From positions 4,236,001 through 4,300,000 of the forward strand of contig NZ_CP087719.1 in the NCBI RefSeq assembly GCF_020991085.1: a stretch of DNA of 64,000 nucleotides, given 5' to 3'. Both the position numbers and the translations under genes were made by a program. The notes under the pieces are model-generated. The model did no database searches. It had not been told where the DNA came from and saw only the letters and a program-made list of their open reading frames with translations. The number at the start of each line of letters is the position of its first letter. Position 1 is the first letter of the stretch. The DNA comes from Roseomonas sp. OT10. GTDB lineage: Bacteria; Pseudomonadota; Alphaproteobacteria; Acetobacterales; Acetobacteraceae. Positions 18,765 to 27,923 of this stretch are shown here, piece by piece.

Positions 18765-19762
18765 GCCGCGGCCTCCAGCGGATAGCGGCAGAGCGCGGAA
18801 TGGCCGCCGCCGAACTCCGGCTCCGGCGGCGGCTCGGCGCAGTCGGGCTGCGCGCGCGGGCAGCGGTTGCGGAAGGCGCAGCCGGGATCGGGCACCGCGC
18901 CCACCAGCCCGGGCGGGGCGCCGGCGGGGATCTGCGGCAGCCGCGCGCCCGGCGCGTGCTCCGACGGGACGGAGCCGATCAGCGCGGCGGTGTAGGGGTG
19001 GCGCGGCGAGGCGATGACGCGCTCGGCCGGGCCGCGCTCGACCACGCGGCCCGCATACATCACGCAGACATCGTCCGCGAGCGAGGAGACCACGGCCAGG
19101 TCGTGGGTGATCCAGAGGAAGGCGGTGCCCGTCTGGTCGGCGAGGCGCCGCACCTCCGCCAGGATCTGCCCCTGGATGGAGACGTCGAGCGCCGTGGTCG
19201 GCTCGTCCGCGATGATCGCCGCCGGGCGATGCAGCAGCGCGGTGGCGATGGCCACCCGCTGGCGCATGCCGCCCGAGAGCTGGTGCGGATAGGCCTCCAG
19301 CCGCTCGGCCGGGCTGGGGATGCCGACGATGGCCAGGGCGTCGCGCGCCCGGTCCCAGGCGGCCTTGCGCGAGACCTTGTCGTGCGCGCGCACGGCGGCG
19401 GCCATCTGGGTGCCCACGCGCAGCACGGGGTTGAGCGTCATCAGCGGGTCCTGGAAGACCATCGCCACCCGCGCGCCGCGCAGCCGCCGCATCGCCTCGC
19501 CGGTCAGGCGCGTGATGTCCTGCCCGTCCAGCCGCACCTCGCCCGCGGTGACGCGCCCCGGGGGTTCCACCAGGCGCATGATGGAGAAGCCGGTGACGGA
19601 CTTGCCCGAGCCGCTCTCCCCCACCAGCCCCAGGATGCGACCGCGCCCGATGGCGAAGGACACGCCGTTCACCGCCCGCAGCACGCCCTTGCGCCCGGCG
19701 AATTCGGTGCACAGCCCGCGCACCTCCAGGGCCGGGGGGGGCGCCGTCGCCACCGCGCTCAA
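18761..19762 (-). CDS. Peptide/nickel-type ABC transporter ATPase (DppD-like)
   Basis: A 333-residue ATPase with Walker A GESGSGKS, signature [12 protein letters not shown], Walker B AIIADEP, THDLAVV, then the oligopeptide C-terminal region (HPYTAALIGSVP; CAFRNRCPRAQPDC). The TTG start (19760-19762) overlaps the permease stop in TTGA; a GTG three codons in is the alternative. The low-efficiency start suggests coupling to the upstream gene. Confidence 0.93.
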   Translation of the reverse strand: MSAVATAPPPALEVRGLCTEFAGRKGVLRAVNGVSFAIGRGRILGLVGESGSGKSVTGFSIMRLVEPPGRVTAGEVRLDGQDITRLTGEAMRRLRGARVAMVFQDPLMTLNPVLRVGTQMAAAVRAHDKVSRKAAWDRARDALAIVGIPSPAERLEAYPHQLSGGMRQRVAIATALLHRPAAIIADEPTTALDVSIQGQILAEVRRLADQTGTAFLWITHDLAVVSSLADDVCVMYAGRVVERGPAERVIASPRHPYTAALIGSVPSEHAPGARLPQIPAGAPPGLVGAVPDPGCAFRNRCPRAQPDCAEPPPEPEFGGGHSALCRYPLEAAA

Positions 19763-20631
19763 CGCCGCCTCGGGTTGATGACCTGGCGGAGCTGGTCGCC
19801 CACCAGGTTGATGGCCAGCACCGTCACCATCAGCGCGATGCCCGGATAGACGGAGATCCAGTAGCGGCCGGAGAGCAGGAACTGGAAGCCGTTGGCGATC
19901 AGCAGCCCCAGCGAGGGCTGCGTCACCGGCAACCCCAGCCCGAGGAAGGAGAGCGTCGCCTCCAGCGAGATGGCGGTGGCGATCTGCACCGTCACCACCA
20001 CGATCAGCGGCGGCAGCGTGTTGGGCAGCAGGTGCCGCAGCAGCACCCGCTGGCCCGAGAGCGGGGTGGAGAGCGCGGCCTCGATATAGTCCTTGCGCCG
20101 CTCCGCGCTGGCCGCGCCGAAGGCGGTGCGGGCGAAATAGGCGTATTGCGCCGCCACCAGCGCCGCCATCAGCTGCGGCACCCCCTGCCCCAGCATCGCC
20201 ACCATCACCAGCGCCAGCAGGATCGCCGGCAGGGACAGCTGCAGATCCACGATCCGCATCAGCAGCGCGCCGAGCCAGCCGCCGTAATAGGCCGCGACCA
20301 GCCCGACCGCCGTACCGACCGCCAGCGCGATCAGCCCGGCGGTGACGGAGATCATCAGGCTCAGCCGCAACCCGTAGAGGATGGCCGAGAGCAGGTCGCG
20401 CCCCGCATTGTCCGTGCCCAGCAGGTGCGGATAGCCGCCGGAACCGATCTCCCCCGGCTCCAGCCGCGCATCCGACAGGTCCAGCCCCGACTGGTCATAG
20501 GGGTTCTGCGGCGCGATCCAGGGCGCGAAGACCGCCAGCAGCACGATGAGCACGACGACCGCAAGCGCGATCACCGCCACCGGCGAGGCGCGGTACTCCG
20601 CCCAGCCGTCGCGCAGCGCCTCGGCGTTCAT
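19759..20631 (-). CDS. Peptide/nickel-type ABC transporter permease (DppC-like)
   Basis: A 290-residue inner-membrane permease. An N-terminal helix (VIALAVVVLIVLLAVFAPWI) is followed by HLLGTDNAGRDLLS, typical of DppC/OppC, then the five-helix core with the EAA coupling loop near YIEAALSTPLSGQRVLLRHLLPN. The ATG is at 20629-20631. A 325-bp non-coding repeat region separates it from its partner permease, although the other genes of the operon overlap. Confidence 0.93.
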   Translation of the reverse strand: MNAEALRDGWAEYRASPVAVIALAVVVLIVLLAVFAPWIAPQNPYDQSGLDLSDARLEPGEIGSGGYPHLLGTDNAGRDLLSAILYGLRLSLMISVTAGLIALAVGTAVGLVAAYYGGWLGALLMRIVDLQLSLPAILLALVMVAMLGQGVPQLMAALVAAQYAYFARTAFGAASAERRKDYIEAALSTPLSGQRVLLRHLLPNTLPPLIVVVTVQIATAISLEATLSFLGLGLPVTQPSLGLLIANGFQFLLSGRYWISVYPGIALMVTVLAINLVGDQLRQVINPRRR

Positions 20632-20650
20632 GCGCTTGGTCCCTGTGAAC

Positions 20651-20938
20651 CCGGGGGGAAGACTCCGCCTTGCCCCCCCATGCCCCCCATCCGCCAGGAG
20701 CCTGCGGGCCCTGGACCCAGGGGGTGCTGCCGCGGGACAGACTGACACGGGGTCACGGCGCCGGAGGCCCCTGGCCTCCGGCGGGCCCGGACGCCTCGCG
20801 CGCCGCCGGCTTCTTCCACTCTCTCCCAGTCCCTTTCCCAGGCGGAGCCAGACTCCCGCCGGGGTCCGGGGGCCGGCCCGCCCCCGGCGGAGGGGGCATC
20901 GGGGGCTCGACGCATTGCGTCGAGGCCTCCCCCGGGGA
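20651..20938 (+). repeat. Dispersed hairpin-rich repeat, copy C (inside an ABC operon)
   Basis: The shortest copy. It keeps the GACTCCGCCTTGCCCC block, CCGCCAGGAGCCTGCGGGCC, GCTGCCGCGGGACAG, the palindrome GCCGGAGGCC/GGCCTCCGGC, and CAGACTCCCGCCGGGGTCCG. It lacks the middle CCCGCCTGTC-GGCTGACGGC part found in A, B and D. It ends in a CTCGACGCA/TGCGTCGAG hairpin, also found near the end of copy D. It fills the gap 20632-20956 between the two permease genes. Confidence 0.8.
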
Positions 20939-20956
20939 CCGCGCGCAACGCCGCCA

Positions 20957-21922
20957 TCAATGCCCGCCCTTTGCCCGCACGCGCGGGTCGAGGAAGCCGT
21001 AGGTCAGTTCCACCAGCAGATTGATCGTCACGAAGAGCAGCACGACCAGGATGAGGTAGGCGACCATCACCGGGCGGTCGAGGGAGGTGATGCTCTCGAT
21101 GATCAGCTTGCCCATGCCGGGCCAGTTGAACACCGTCTCCGTCACCACGGCGAAGGCGAGGGTGGAGCCGAACTCCAGCCCGAAGACGGTCACGATGGGG
21201 ATGCCGATGTTCTTGAGGACATGCAGCCCCACCACCTGCCGCTCCGGCAGGCCCTGGGCGCGGGCGAAGCGGACGTGCTCGCTGCCCATCACCTCCTCCG
21301 TCCCGGCACGGACCAGACGGATCAGCAGGCCGAGCTTGAACAGGGAGAGGTTCAGCGCGGGGAGGAGGAGGTACTTCCACCCCTCCGGCCCGAAGACGGA
21401 CAGCCCCAGCCACCCGGCCGGTCCGCGCCCGCCGGAGGGCAGGACGCGCCACTCCACCGCGAAGAACAGGATCAGCAGCAGCCCGACCCAGAAGGTGGGC
21501 ACGGAGAAGCCGAGGGTGGAGAAGGCCATGATCGCCTTGCTCGACGCCGCCTGTGGCCGGTAGCCGGCCCAGATGCCCAGCGGCACGCCGATCAGCGTCG
21601 CGATCAGCATCGCCGTCACCGCCAGCTCCAGCGTCGCCGGCAGGCGCGAGAGGATCAGCCCCAGCACGGGCAGGCGGAAGACGAAGCTCTGGCCGAAATC
21701 GCCATGCGCGACGTTGGAGAGGAAGTGCAGGTATTGCTGCCACAGCGGCAGGTCGAGCCCGTACTGCCGGATGATGGCCGCGCGCATCGCCTGCGTCGCG
21801 GCCGGATCGATCAGCACGTCGATGGGGTTCCCGATGGCGAAGACCCCCAGGAACACCAGCATCGACATGACGAGCACGACGAGGGCGGCCTGGACCAGCC
21901 GCCCCAGGAGAAAGCCGATCAC
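20957..21922 (-). CDS. Peptide/nickel-type ABC transporter permease (DppB-like)
   Basis: A 321-residue inner-membrane permease with the DppB pattern: first helix in LLGRLVQAALVVLVMSMLVF, a periplasmic segment with ALLRQYGLDLPLWQQY-like spacing, and an EAA loop near HVRFARAQGLPERQVVGLHVLKN. The GTG start is at 21920-21922, 23 bp after the binding-protein stop. Downstream a repeat element separates it from the second permease. Confidence 0.93.
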   Translation of the reverse strand: MIGFLLGRLVQAALVVLVMSMLVFLGVFAIGNPIDVLIDPAATQAMRAAIIRQYGLDLPLWQQYLHFLSNVAHGDFGQSFVFRLPVLGLILSRLPATLELAVTAMLIATLIGVPLGIWAGYRPQAASSKAIMAFSTLGFSVPTFWVGLLLILFFAVEWRVLPSGGRGPAGWLGLSVFGPEGWKYLLLPALNLSLFKLGLLIRLVRAGTEEVMGSEHVRFARAQGLPERQVVGLHVLKNIGIPIVTVFGLEFGSTLAFAVVTETVFNWPGMGKLIIESITSLDRPVMVAYLILVVLLFVTINLLVELTYGFLDPRVRAKGGH

Positions 21923-21945
21923 GGAGATTCAGGCACCGGCCAGCG

Positions 21946-23544
21946 TCAGCCCTTCGGCGTGATCAGGTGGGCCAGCGTCTCCTGGTCCACCCGCGGCGTG
22001 AAGGAGAGCTTGCCCTTGCCCATCGCCCAGACCGTCTGCGGCATGACGATCGGCAGCATCGGCCGGTCGTTCATGCTGATGTCGGTGGCGCGGATGAACA
22101 TCTCCTTCCGCTTGGCGTCGTCCAGGGTGCGGCTGCCTTCCAGCAGCAGCCTGTTCACCTCGGGGTTGTTGTAGCCGGAGCGATTGAAGTTCCCCAGCCC
22201 GACGGAGGGGTCGGGACCGTGGATCATCGCGCCGTAGGTATAGGCGGCCTCGCCCGTCAGCGTGCCCCAGCCGGACATCTGCAGGCTGTACTCGCCGCGC
22301 GTGCTGGCGGGGAAGAAGACGGTGCCCGTCACCGCGTTCGGGTTGGCCTTGATGCCCACGCGCGACCATTGCTGCGCCAGCGCCTCGCACAGCGCGCCGT
22401 CGCCGGGCAGGCGGTTGCTGGTGGAGAAGAAGTCGATCTCGAAGCCCTTCGGGTAGCCCGCCTCGGCCAGCAGAGCGCGGGCCCTGGCGAGATCGGGACG
22501 GCGCTCCGGCAGGTTCGGGCTGGCGCCGAAGAAGTTGTCCGGCATCAGCTGGCTCATCGGCTTGGCCAGCCCCTCGAACACCACGCGCGCCAGGGCGCGG
22601 CGGTCGGTGGCGAGGTCGAAGGCCTCCCGCACGCGCGGGTCGCGGAACGGGTTGGCCTCGATCTCCCTGCCGTCCACCTTCGCCGGCTTCGGCAGCTTCT
22701 CGGCGAGCGAGAAGTAGACGTTGAAGACGTAGACGCTGTCGCCCACCACCACGTCCATGGTGGCATCGCGCTTCAGCGCGTTCACGTCCGTGGCGGGGAC
22801 GTAGTTGAAGAGGTCCACCTGCCCGCTCTTCAGCGCCGCGATGCGGGCCGCGTCGTTCGGGATCTCGCGCCGGATCACGCGGGCCCAGGGCTGGGTGCCG
22901 CCCCACCAGCCGTCGAAGCGCTCCATCACCAGGTCGCCGCGCGGCTCCCACTTCACGAAGCGGAAGGCCCCGGTGCCGATCGCGGCCTTGCCGCTGTTGA
23001 ACTCCTCGTTGCGCGGCTCCATGCCGATCCTGTGGCTGACGATCATCAGCCGCGCGAAGTCGTTCGGCAGGGCCGGCGCCGGGCCGCGAGTCTTGAAGCG
23101 GACGGTCAGCGGGTCCACCACCTCGGCCGACACCGCCTGCTTGGTGTAGAGCGTCATCGACATCGGGCCGGTGACGACGGGAATACGATCGAAGGAGAAC
23201 TTCACGTCCTCGGCCGTGAAGTCGGACCCGTCGTGGAACTTCACCCCCGGGCGCAGCTTGAACTCCCAGGTGGTGGGATCCACCGCCGTCCAGGACAGGG
23301 CGAGGTTCGGCTTCAGGTTCAGGTTCTCGTCCTGGCCGACCAGGCTGTCGAAGATGTGGCGCAGCGCCTCGATATGCCCGCCCAGGGTGGACCAGTGCGG
23401 GTCGATGCTCTCCGGCCCCGTGCGGACGCCGACGGTCAGGGTGCGATTCGTCGGCGCGGTCTGCGCGCGCAGCGAACCCCAGGGAGACGCCACGGGAAAC
23501 AGGGCGGCCGCCGCAACGGCGGACATCAACTGACGGCGCTTCAT
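21946..23544 (-). CDS. Family 5 extracellular solute-binding protein (Dpp/Nik type)
   Basis: A 532-residue secreted protein with a signal peptide (MKRRQLMSAVAAAALFPVAS, cut near LRAQ). The SBP_bac_5 body is clear: LTVGVRTGPESIDPHWST, AALSW-like LALSWTAVDPTTWEFKLRPG, FHDGSDFTAEDVKFS. These proteins carry peptides, nickel chelates, opines or sugars; the ligand cannot be read here. It is the first gene of binding protein-permease-[repeat]-permease-ATPase-ATPase-ureD. Confidence 0.92.
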   Translation of the reverse strand: MKRRQLMSAVAAAALFPVASPWGSLRAQTAPTNRTLTVGVRTGPESIDPHWSTLGGHIEALRHIFDSLVGQDENLNLKPNLALSWTAVDPTTWEFKLRPGVKFHDGSDFTAEDVKFSFDRIPVVTGPMSMTLYTKQAVSAEVVDPLTVRFKTRGPAPALPNDFARLMIVSHRIGMEPRNEEFNSGKAAIGTGAFRFVKWEPRGDLVMERFDGWWGGTQPWARVIRREIPNDAARIAALKSGQVDLFNYVPATDVNALKRDATMDVVVGDSVYVFNVYFSLAEKLPKPAKVDGREIEANPFRDPRVREAFDLATDRRALARVVFEGLAKPMSQLMPDNFFGASPNLPERRPDLARARALLAEAGYPKGFEIDFFSTSNRLPGDGALCEALAQQWSRVGIKANPNAVTGTVFFPASTRGEYSLQMSGWGTLTGEAAYTYGAMIHGPDPSVGLGNFNRSGYNNPEVNRLLLEGSRTLDDAKRKEMFIRATDISMNDRPMLPIVMPQTVWAMGKGKLSFTPRVDQETLAHLITPKG

Positions 23545-23611
23545 GATCCGGCGACCCCCGCGATGGCCCTGGCGCCGGTTCGGCAGCCGGGCGGAGATGG
23601 TATGCTGCGGC

Positions 23612-23641
23612 ACCCTAGGAAGGGCATCCGGCAGGCGTCAA
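23612..23641 (-). promoter_or_regulatory. Putative promoter of the Dpp/Nik-type operon
   Basis: On the minus strand TTGACG (23636-23641) and TAGGGT (23612-23617) are 18 bp apart. The -35 is strong and the -10 weak. The predicted leader is about 60 nt before the ATG at 23544. Confidence 0.4.
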
Positions 23642-23731
23642 TGCGCCCCGCCCCGGCAATCCCGGCCCGGCCCGGGCGAATGCCGCCTGCGCCGGCACCC
23701 CCGGGGCCAGGCGGCCCAACGAAACGGCAGT

Positions 23732-24760
23732 TCAGCGCGGCAACTCCAGGAGGTTGTCGTCCGAGAGCGGGCGCCGGCCGTCCTCGATCTCATGGATCAT
23801 CTCCGCCAGCCGGGTCAGCGCGGGGCAGGCGATCCCGTGCCTGCGGCCGGCCTCGATCGCCGTCCCCACCTGGACGTCCACCTCCGTGCGGCGCTTGCGC
23901 ACGGCCAGGTCGCGCCAGATGCCGGAATGCGTCTTGGCGCTGGTGCTGTTGAAGGCGACCATCGCGTCGATGCTCTGGCGCGTCTGCTCCATCGGCGCGC
24001 CGGGGCGGAAGGCCTCCGGGTCGAAGCCGTTGAATCCGCGCGGCTTGATGCCCTCGGCCAGGGCGACGGACACCGCCTCCTCGCCGATGCGGCGATAGGC
24101 GGCGGCCAGCTCCGGCCGCGCCAGCCCGTCGGCGATGCCCTTCTCTCCCAGCGCCGTGGCGAAGAGCAGGGCGCCGTAGCCCAGCTTGCCCCAGAGGAAG
24201 GCGTTGATCTCCGGCGTGGTGATCGCATCGGGCTCGAAATGCTGCAGCACGGCATGCAGCGCCTCCAGCCGCGGCGTCATGCGCCCGTCGATCTCGCCCA
24301 GCACCACGGCGCCGCGGTTGCCCAGCATCACGTGCCCGGGCTCGATCCAGTCGGCGCCGAAGTTGACGAAGGCGCCCATGGTCCGCTCCGGCCCGACGAC
24401 GCTCGCGATGATCGGCTCGCAGAGACCGTTCTGCAGCGAGAGCACGTAGCCGTCCGCGGAAAGGTGCGGCAGCAGGGCGCGGCAGGCTGCCTCGGTGTGG
24501 TGCGCCTTCACCGCCAGGAAGACGCGGTCCCAGACGCCCTGCACCTCCTCCGGCAGGAAGGCCGGGGCGGTCACGGAATATTCCGCCACCGGCCCGGAGA
24601 TGCGCAGGCCGCGCGCCGGATCGCGGATCGCCGCGACATGCTCCGGCACGATGTCCACGAAGGTCACGTCGAAGCCGTCCCGCACCAGCGCCGCGCCGAT
24701 CGCGCCGCCAATGGCCCCCGCGCCCCAGATCAGGATCCGCCGGTCCCCGTCCCCTGCCAT
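23732..24760 (-). CDS. 2-dehydropantoate 2-reductase family protein
   Basis: A 342-residue ApbA/PanE-fold oxidoreductase. The N-terminal NADPH loop is ILIWGAGAIGGAIGAALVRDG, followed by AVKAHHTE, LQNGLCE and an ALG/EKG helical C-terminal domain with IWRDLAVRKRRTEVD. PanE reduces ketopantoate to pantoate for coenzyme A synthesis, but many paralogues act on other 2-oxo acids, so the substrate is open. The ATG at 24758-24760 has AGGAGAAGG upstream. It stands alone between two operons. Confidence 0.85.
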   Translation of the reverse strand: MAGDGDRRILIWGAGAIGGAIGAALVRDGFDVTFVDIVPEHVAAIRDPARGLRISGPVAEYSVTAPAFLPEEVQGVWDRVFLAVKAHHTEAACRALLPHLSADGYVLSLQNGLCEPIIASVVGPERTMGAFVNFGADWIEPGHVMLGNRGAVVLGEIDGRMTPRLEALHAVLQHFEPDAITTPEINAFLWGKLGYGALLFATALGEKGIADGLARPELAAAYRRIGEEAVSVALAEGIKPRGFNGFDPEAFRPGAPMEQTRQSIDAMVAFNSTSAKTHSGIWRDLAVRKRRTEVDVQVGTAIEAGRRHGIACPALTRLAEMIHEIEDGRRPLSDDNLLELPR

Positions 24761-24839
24761 GCGCTGCCTTCTCCTCTGCTCGCGGTGCCCAGCTTGCGTC
24801 CGGAGCGAGCCGGGCAGAAGGGGGCGGGACGAAAGAACC

Positions 24840-24967
24840 ATGTCGTTCCGCATCCCGGGCCGCCCCGCGGAGGTGGCGGCCGCCATCGTCTTCCTCTGCT
24901 CCGAATGCGCAGCCTCATCAACAGCGCCAACCTGCGCGTCGATTCCGGCCCCGTGACGACGAGCGTC
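24840..24967 (+). pseudogene. Relic of the C-terminal end of a short-chain dehydrogenase
   Basis: One frame from 24840 reads RIPGRPAEVAAAIVFLCSE, the typical late SDR segment before the last strand. Another frame from 24905 reads SLINSANLRVDSGPVTTSV, the typical SDR C-terminal end (usually near ...INGANLRVDGG). The two halves join only through a frameshift around 24897-24905. The catalytic and cofactor parts are missing, and no stop follows before the antisense end of the next gene. I read it as a decayed gene fragment. Confidence 0.7.
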
Positions 24968-24978
24968 CGGCGGCGCCG

Positions 24979-25779
24979 TCAGACCCGGGACAGCAGTTCC
25001 AGCAGCTCCTCGTGCACCGCACCGTTGGAGGCGACCCGCTCCAGGGATTCGTCGTCCGCCTCCGACCCGTCCAGGCGGGTGACGCGCCCTCCGGCGGCGC
25101 GGACCAGGGCCATGCCGGCGGCGTGGGAGACGGCGTCCGCCTTGAAGGAGACGAAGGCCTCCAGCCGGCCGGCGGCGACCAGCGACATCTCCAGCCCGCC
25201 CGAGACGATGACCCGCACGCCCCGCGCCCGCTCGCCCAGCAGGCGGATGGCGGCGGCGGTCCGCTCCACCTCCCCGGCGGAGAAGTGGGAGGTGAGGCAG
25301 ACGGACACGACCGCATCGGCCAGCTCCCGCACGGGGGAGACGGCTGCCGCCCGCCCGTCGACCAGGGCGCCTTCCGCCTCGGACCAGCTGGCGACCAGCG
25401 GCACGAGCGGCGCATGGACGATGCCGGCACGGAGGCGGCCGTCCTGGCGATAGGCCATGGTGACGGAGAACCAGGGCAGGCCGGCCGCGTAGTTCACCGT
25501 CCCGTCGAGCGGATCGACGATCCAGGACGCGCCGGAGAGGTCGCCGCTGGCCCCGGCCTCCTCCGACAGGATCGCGGCGTCCGGCGTCAGGGCGCCCAGC
25601 CCCCGCAGCACCAGCGCCTCGGAGGCCAGGTCGGCCTCCGTGACCACGTCGTTCAGCTCCTTGCGCCGCACCGCGCGCAGGCTGCCCTGCATGCGGACCA
25701 GCGTCCCGGCCGCCTCGGCGGCGATGGCCCGCATGCCGGACAGCAGCCCGGCCGGCAGCGCCGCCGCGGGGCCGGTCAC
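24979..25779 (-). CDS. Inositol monophosphatase family protein
   Basis: A 266-residue Mg-dependent phosphatase of the IMPase/SuhB/CysQ superfamily. The metal-binding motifs are visible: ILSEEAGAS, WIVDPLDGTVNYAAG and, near the end, SGGLEMSLVAAGRLEAF with the late Asp in FKADAVSHAAG. The GTG start at 25777-25779 overlaps the binding-protein stop (GTGA). As the last gene of a phosphoesterase plus Ugp-type importer operon, it could dephosphorylate the imported ester; that is inference. Confidence 0.9.
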   Translation of the reverse strand: MTGPAAALPAGLLSGMRAIAAEAAGTLVRMQGSLRAVRRKELNDVVTEADLASEALVLRGLGALTPDAAILSEEAGASGDLSGASWIVDPLDGTVNYAAGLPWFSVTMAYRQDGRLRAGIVHAPLVPLVASWSEAEGALVDGRAAAVSPVRELADAVVSVCLTSHFSAGEVERTAAAIRLLGERARGVRVIVSGGLEMSLVAAGRLEAFVSFKADAVSHAAGMALVRAAGGRVTRLDGSEADDESLERVASNGAVHEELLELLSRV

Positions 25780-27071
25780 GACATCAGGGCCTTGGTTTCC
25801 GCCACCAGCCGCTCCAGCCCCACCTCGGCCGTCACCTCCCCGCGCATGACGCGGTTGATGATCTCGCGTTGCGTCCGCCAGATGCGCACGGAGTTGCCGC
25901 CCGGATAGCCCTGCCAGGGCACGGAGCGGTCCATCTGCCGGGTGATGGTGCGGAAGTTCGGGTTGGCCTCGTAGAAGGGCCCGAGGAAGTCGGGACCCAG
26001 GGCACGCAGGTTGGTGGGCAGGTAGCCGCTGGTCTCCACCACCATCTTCTGGGCCTCGGGCCCGGTCATGAACTTCAGGAACTCCCAGGTCGCGCGGCGC
26101 CGCGCGTCGTCGCGGCTCATGATGATGCCGGCATTGCCGCCGGTCGGCAGCCCGCCCTTCTGCTTGTCGTCCACCGGGAAGGTGGAGGTGCCCAGGGTGA
26201 AGCGCTGCCCGATGAGGTCGGTGACCTGGCGCAGGCGCGCCGGGGTGTCGAAGAAGATGCCGATCTGCCCGGCGATGAACTGCTGGCGCGACTGGTCCCA
26301 GTCGATCAGCGGCATCGCCCCCTCGGTGACGAAGCGGCGCACGTACTGCATGGCGCGCAACCCGACCGCGTCGCCGAAGGCCACGGCATCCCCGGCCGGG
26401 TTCAGCATGTTGCCGCCGCCCTGGTGGATCAGGCCGCGGAACAGCCAGTCGTCCGGCCAGTCGTGGATGTTGTAGGCCATGCCCGCGACCTCGGGGCCGC
26501 CGGCGTGGATCTTCTGCGCCAGGGCCAGCGTGTCCGTCCAGTTGTCCGGCATCCTCGCCGGATCGCCGCCGGCCTTCCGCACCAGCTCGGTGTTGAAGTA
26601 CATCAGCGGCGTGGAGGCGTTGACGGCCATGCCGTACTGCGTGCCGTCCACCTTGCCGAGGTCGAGGATGCGCGGGGCGTAGTTGGCCTCGACCCACTCC
26701 TTCGGCTCGGCGGCGAGGAGCGGCCCCAGATCCGTGACCTGCCGGCGCCGCTGCAGGGTGCGGACCAGCTCCGCCAGCAAGTGGAAGCCGGAGTAGTAGA
26801 GGTCCGGAAGCTGGTTGGTGACCGCCGCCCGCAGCATCGCCTGGTGCCCGTCGTCATAGGTCGGGGCGGGGGCGCGGAAGTTCACCTTGATGCCCGGCTG
26901 CCGCTTCATGAACTCCGCCGCCACGCCCTCGTGGAAGCGGGCGAAGGCGGGGAAGCAGTACAGCACGTCGATGGTCACCGGCTGCTGGGCCACCGCCCGC
27001 CCGCCGGGGGCCCCCGCCAGGGCGAGGGAGCCGAGAGCGAGGGAACCGACGCTGCGCCTCGTGAAGGTCAT
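25776..27071 (-). CDS. Ugp-type extracellular solute-binding protein
   Basis: A 431-residue SBP_bac_1-family protein with a Tat-like signal (RRSVGSLALGSLALAG, cut near AVAQ). The body resembles UgpB: ILVLYCFP-like opening (IDVLYCFPAFARFHEGVAAEF), GTQYGMAVNASTPLMYFN, and GGNAGIIM. It carries sugars, glycerol-3-phosphate or glycerophosphodiesters in known cases. The ATG is at 27069-27071, with a CTCC block (GGAG) just upstream. Confidence 0.88.
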   Translation of the reverse strand: MTFTRRSVGSLALGSLALAGAPGGRAVAQQPVTIDVLYCFPAFARFHEGVAAEFMKRQPGIKVNFRAPAPTYDDGHQAMLRAAVTNQLPDLYYSGFHLLAELVRTLQRRRQVTDLGPLLAAEPKEWVEANYAPRILDLGKVDGTQYGMAVNASTPLMYFNTELVRKAGGDPARMPDNWTDTLALAQKIHAGGPEVAGMAYNIHDWPDDWLFRGLIHQGGGNMLNPAGDAVAFGDAVGLRAMQYVRRFVTEGAMPLIDWDQSRQQFIAGQIGIFFDTPARLRQVTDLIGQRFTLGTSTFPVDDKQKGGLPTGGNAGIIMSRDDARRRATWEFLKFMTGPEAQKMVVETSGYLPTNLRALGPDFLGPFYEANPNFRTITRQMDRSVPWQGYPGGNSVRIWRTQREIINRVMRGEVTAEVGLERLVAETKALMS

Positions 27072-27089
27072 GGTACCTCTCCTTGCGTG

Positions 27090-27923
27090 CTACTTGATGC
27101 CCGTCATCGTCACGCCGGCGATGAAGCGCCGGCGCGCCAGGAGGAAGACGACCACCAGCGGGGCCGTCAGGATGGCGGCGGCGGCCATCAGCGCGCCGTA
27201 GTTGGACCCGGTCTCCGCATCGGCGAAGAGCATCATGCCGAGCGGCGGCGTGGCGAGCCGCCCTTCGGTGATGACGATCAGGGGCCAGTAGAGGTCGTTC
27301 CAGTGCGCGACCACGGAGAAGACCGCGAAGGCGGCGATGGCCGGCCAGGCGCTGGGCGCGACGATGCGCCAGACGATCTCCATCTCGCCCATGCCGTCCA
27401 GCCGCGCCGCCTGGATGATGTCGTCCGGGTAGGAGCGGAAGAACTGCCGCAGCAGGAAGATCGCGAAGGCCGAGAAGAGGAACGGCACCATCAGGGCGAA
27501 GTAGGTGTTGAGCAGCTCCAGCTCCGCCAGGCCGATATAGAGCGGCAGCGCCGGCACCTGCACCGGGATGGCCAGCGCCAGCAGCACCAGCAGGAAGGCC
27601 AGCCCGCGGCCGGGGAAGCGCAGCTTGGCCAGCGCATAGGCGCAGGGGATGGCGAGGAGCAGCTGCGCCGCGAGGATGCCGAGGCAGACGATCACCCCGT
27701 TCAGCGCGAAGCGCAGCAGCGGCGCCTGGGTCAGGGCGAAGCCGTAGTTCTCCGCGCCGAAGAAGCGCTGCGGCAGCAGGCGCAGCGTGGCGCTGAACAC
27801 CTCCTCCGGGGGCTTGATGGAGGTGGCCAGCATCCAGACGAAGGGCAGCAGCATGAAGACCGCGCCCAGCAGCAGCACGCCATGGGCCAGCAGCAGCGAC
27901 AGGGCGCGGCGCGGGGCGTGCAT
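27090..27923 (-). CDS. Ugp-type ABC transporter permease (UgpE/MalG-like)
   Basis: A 277-residue inner-membrane permease with six predicted helices. The MalG-like pattern includes FVWMLATSIKPPEEVF after the first helix and the EAA loop IQAARLDGMGEMEIVWRIVAP. The ATG (27921-27923) shares one base with the upstream stop (TGATG), showing tight coupling. The stop is 18 bp before the binding-protein start. Confidence 0.92.
   Translation of the reverse strand: MHAPRRALSLLLAHGVLLLGAVFMLLPFVWMLATSIKPPEEVFSATLRLLPQRFFGAENYGFALTQAPLLRFALNGVIVCLGILAAQLLLAIPCAYALAKLRFPGRGLAFLLVLLALAIPVQVPALPLYIGLAELELLNTYFALMVPFLFSAFAIFLLRQFFRSYPDDIIQAARLDGMGEMEIVWRIVAPSAWPAIAAFAVFSVVAHWNDLYWPLIVITEGRLATPPLGMMLFADAETGSNYGALMAAAAILTAPLVVVFLLARRRFIAGVTMTGIK

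Noticed and set aside
21967-23952. Long plus-strand frame of 661 codons
   Set aside because: Antisense to the family 5 binding-protein gene and without recognisable domains.
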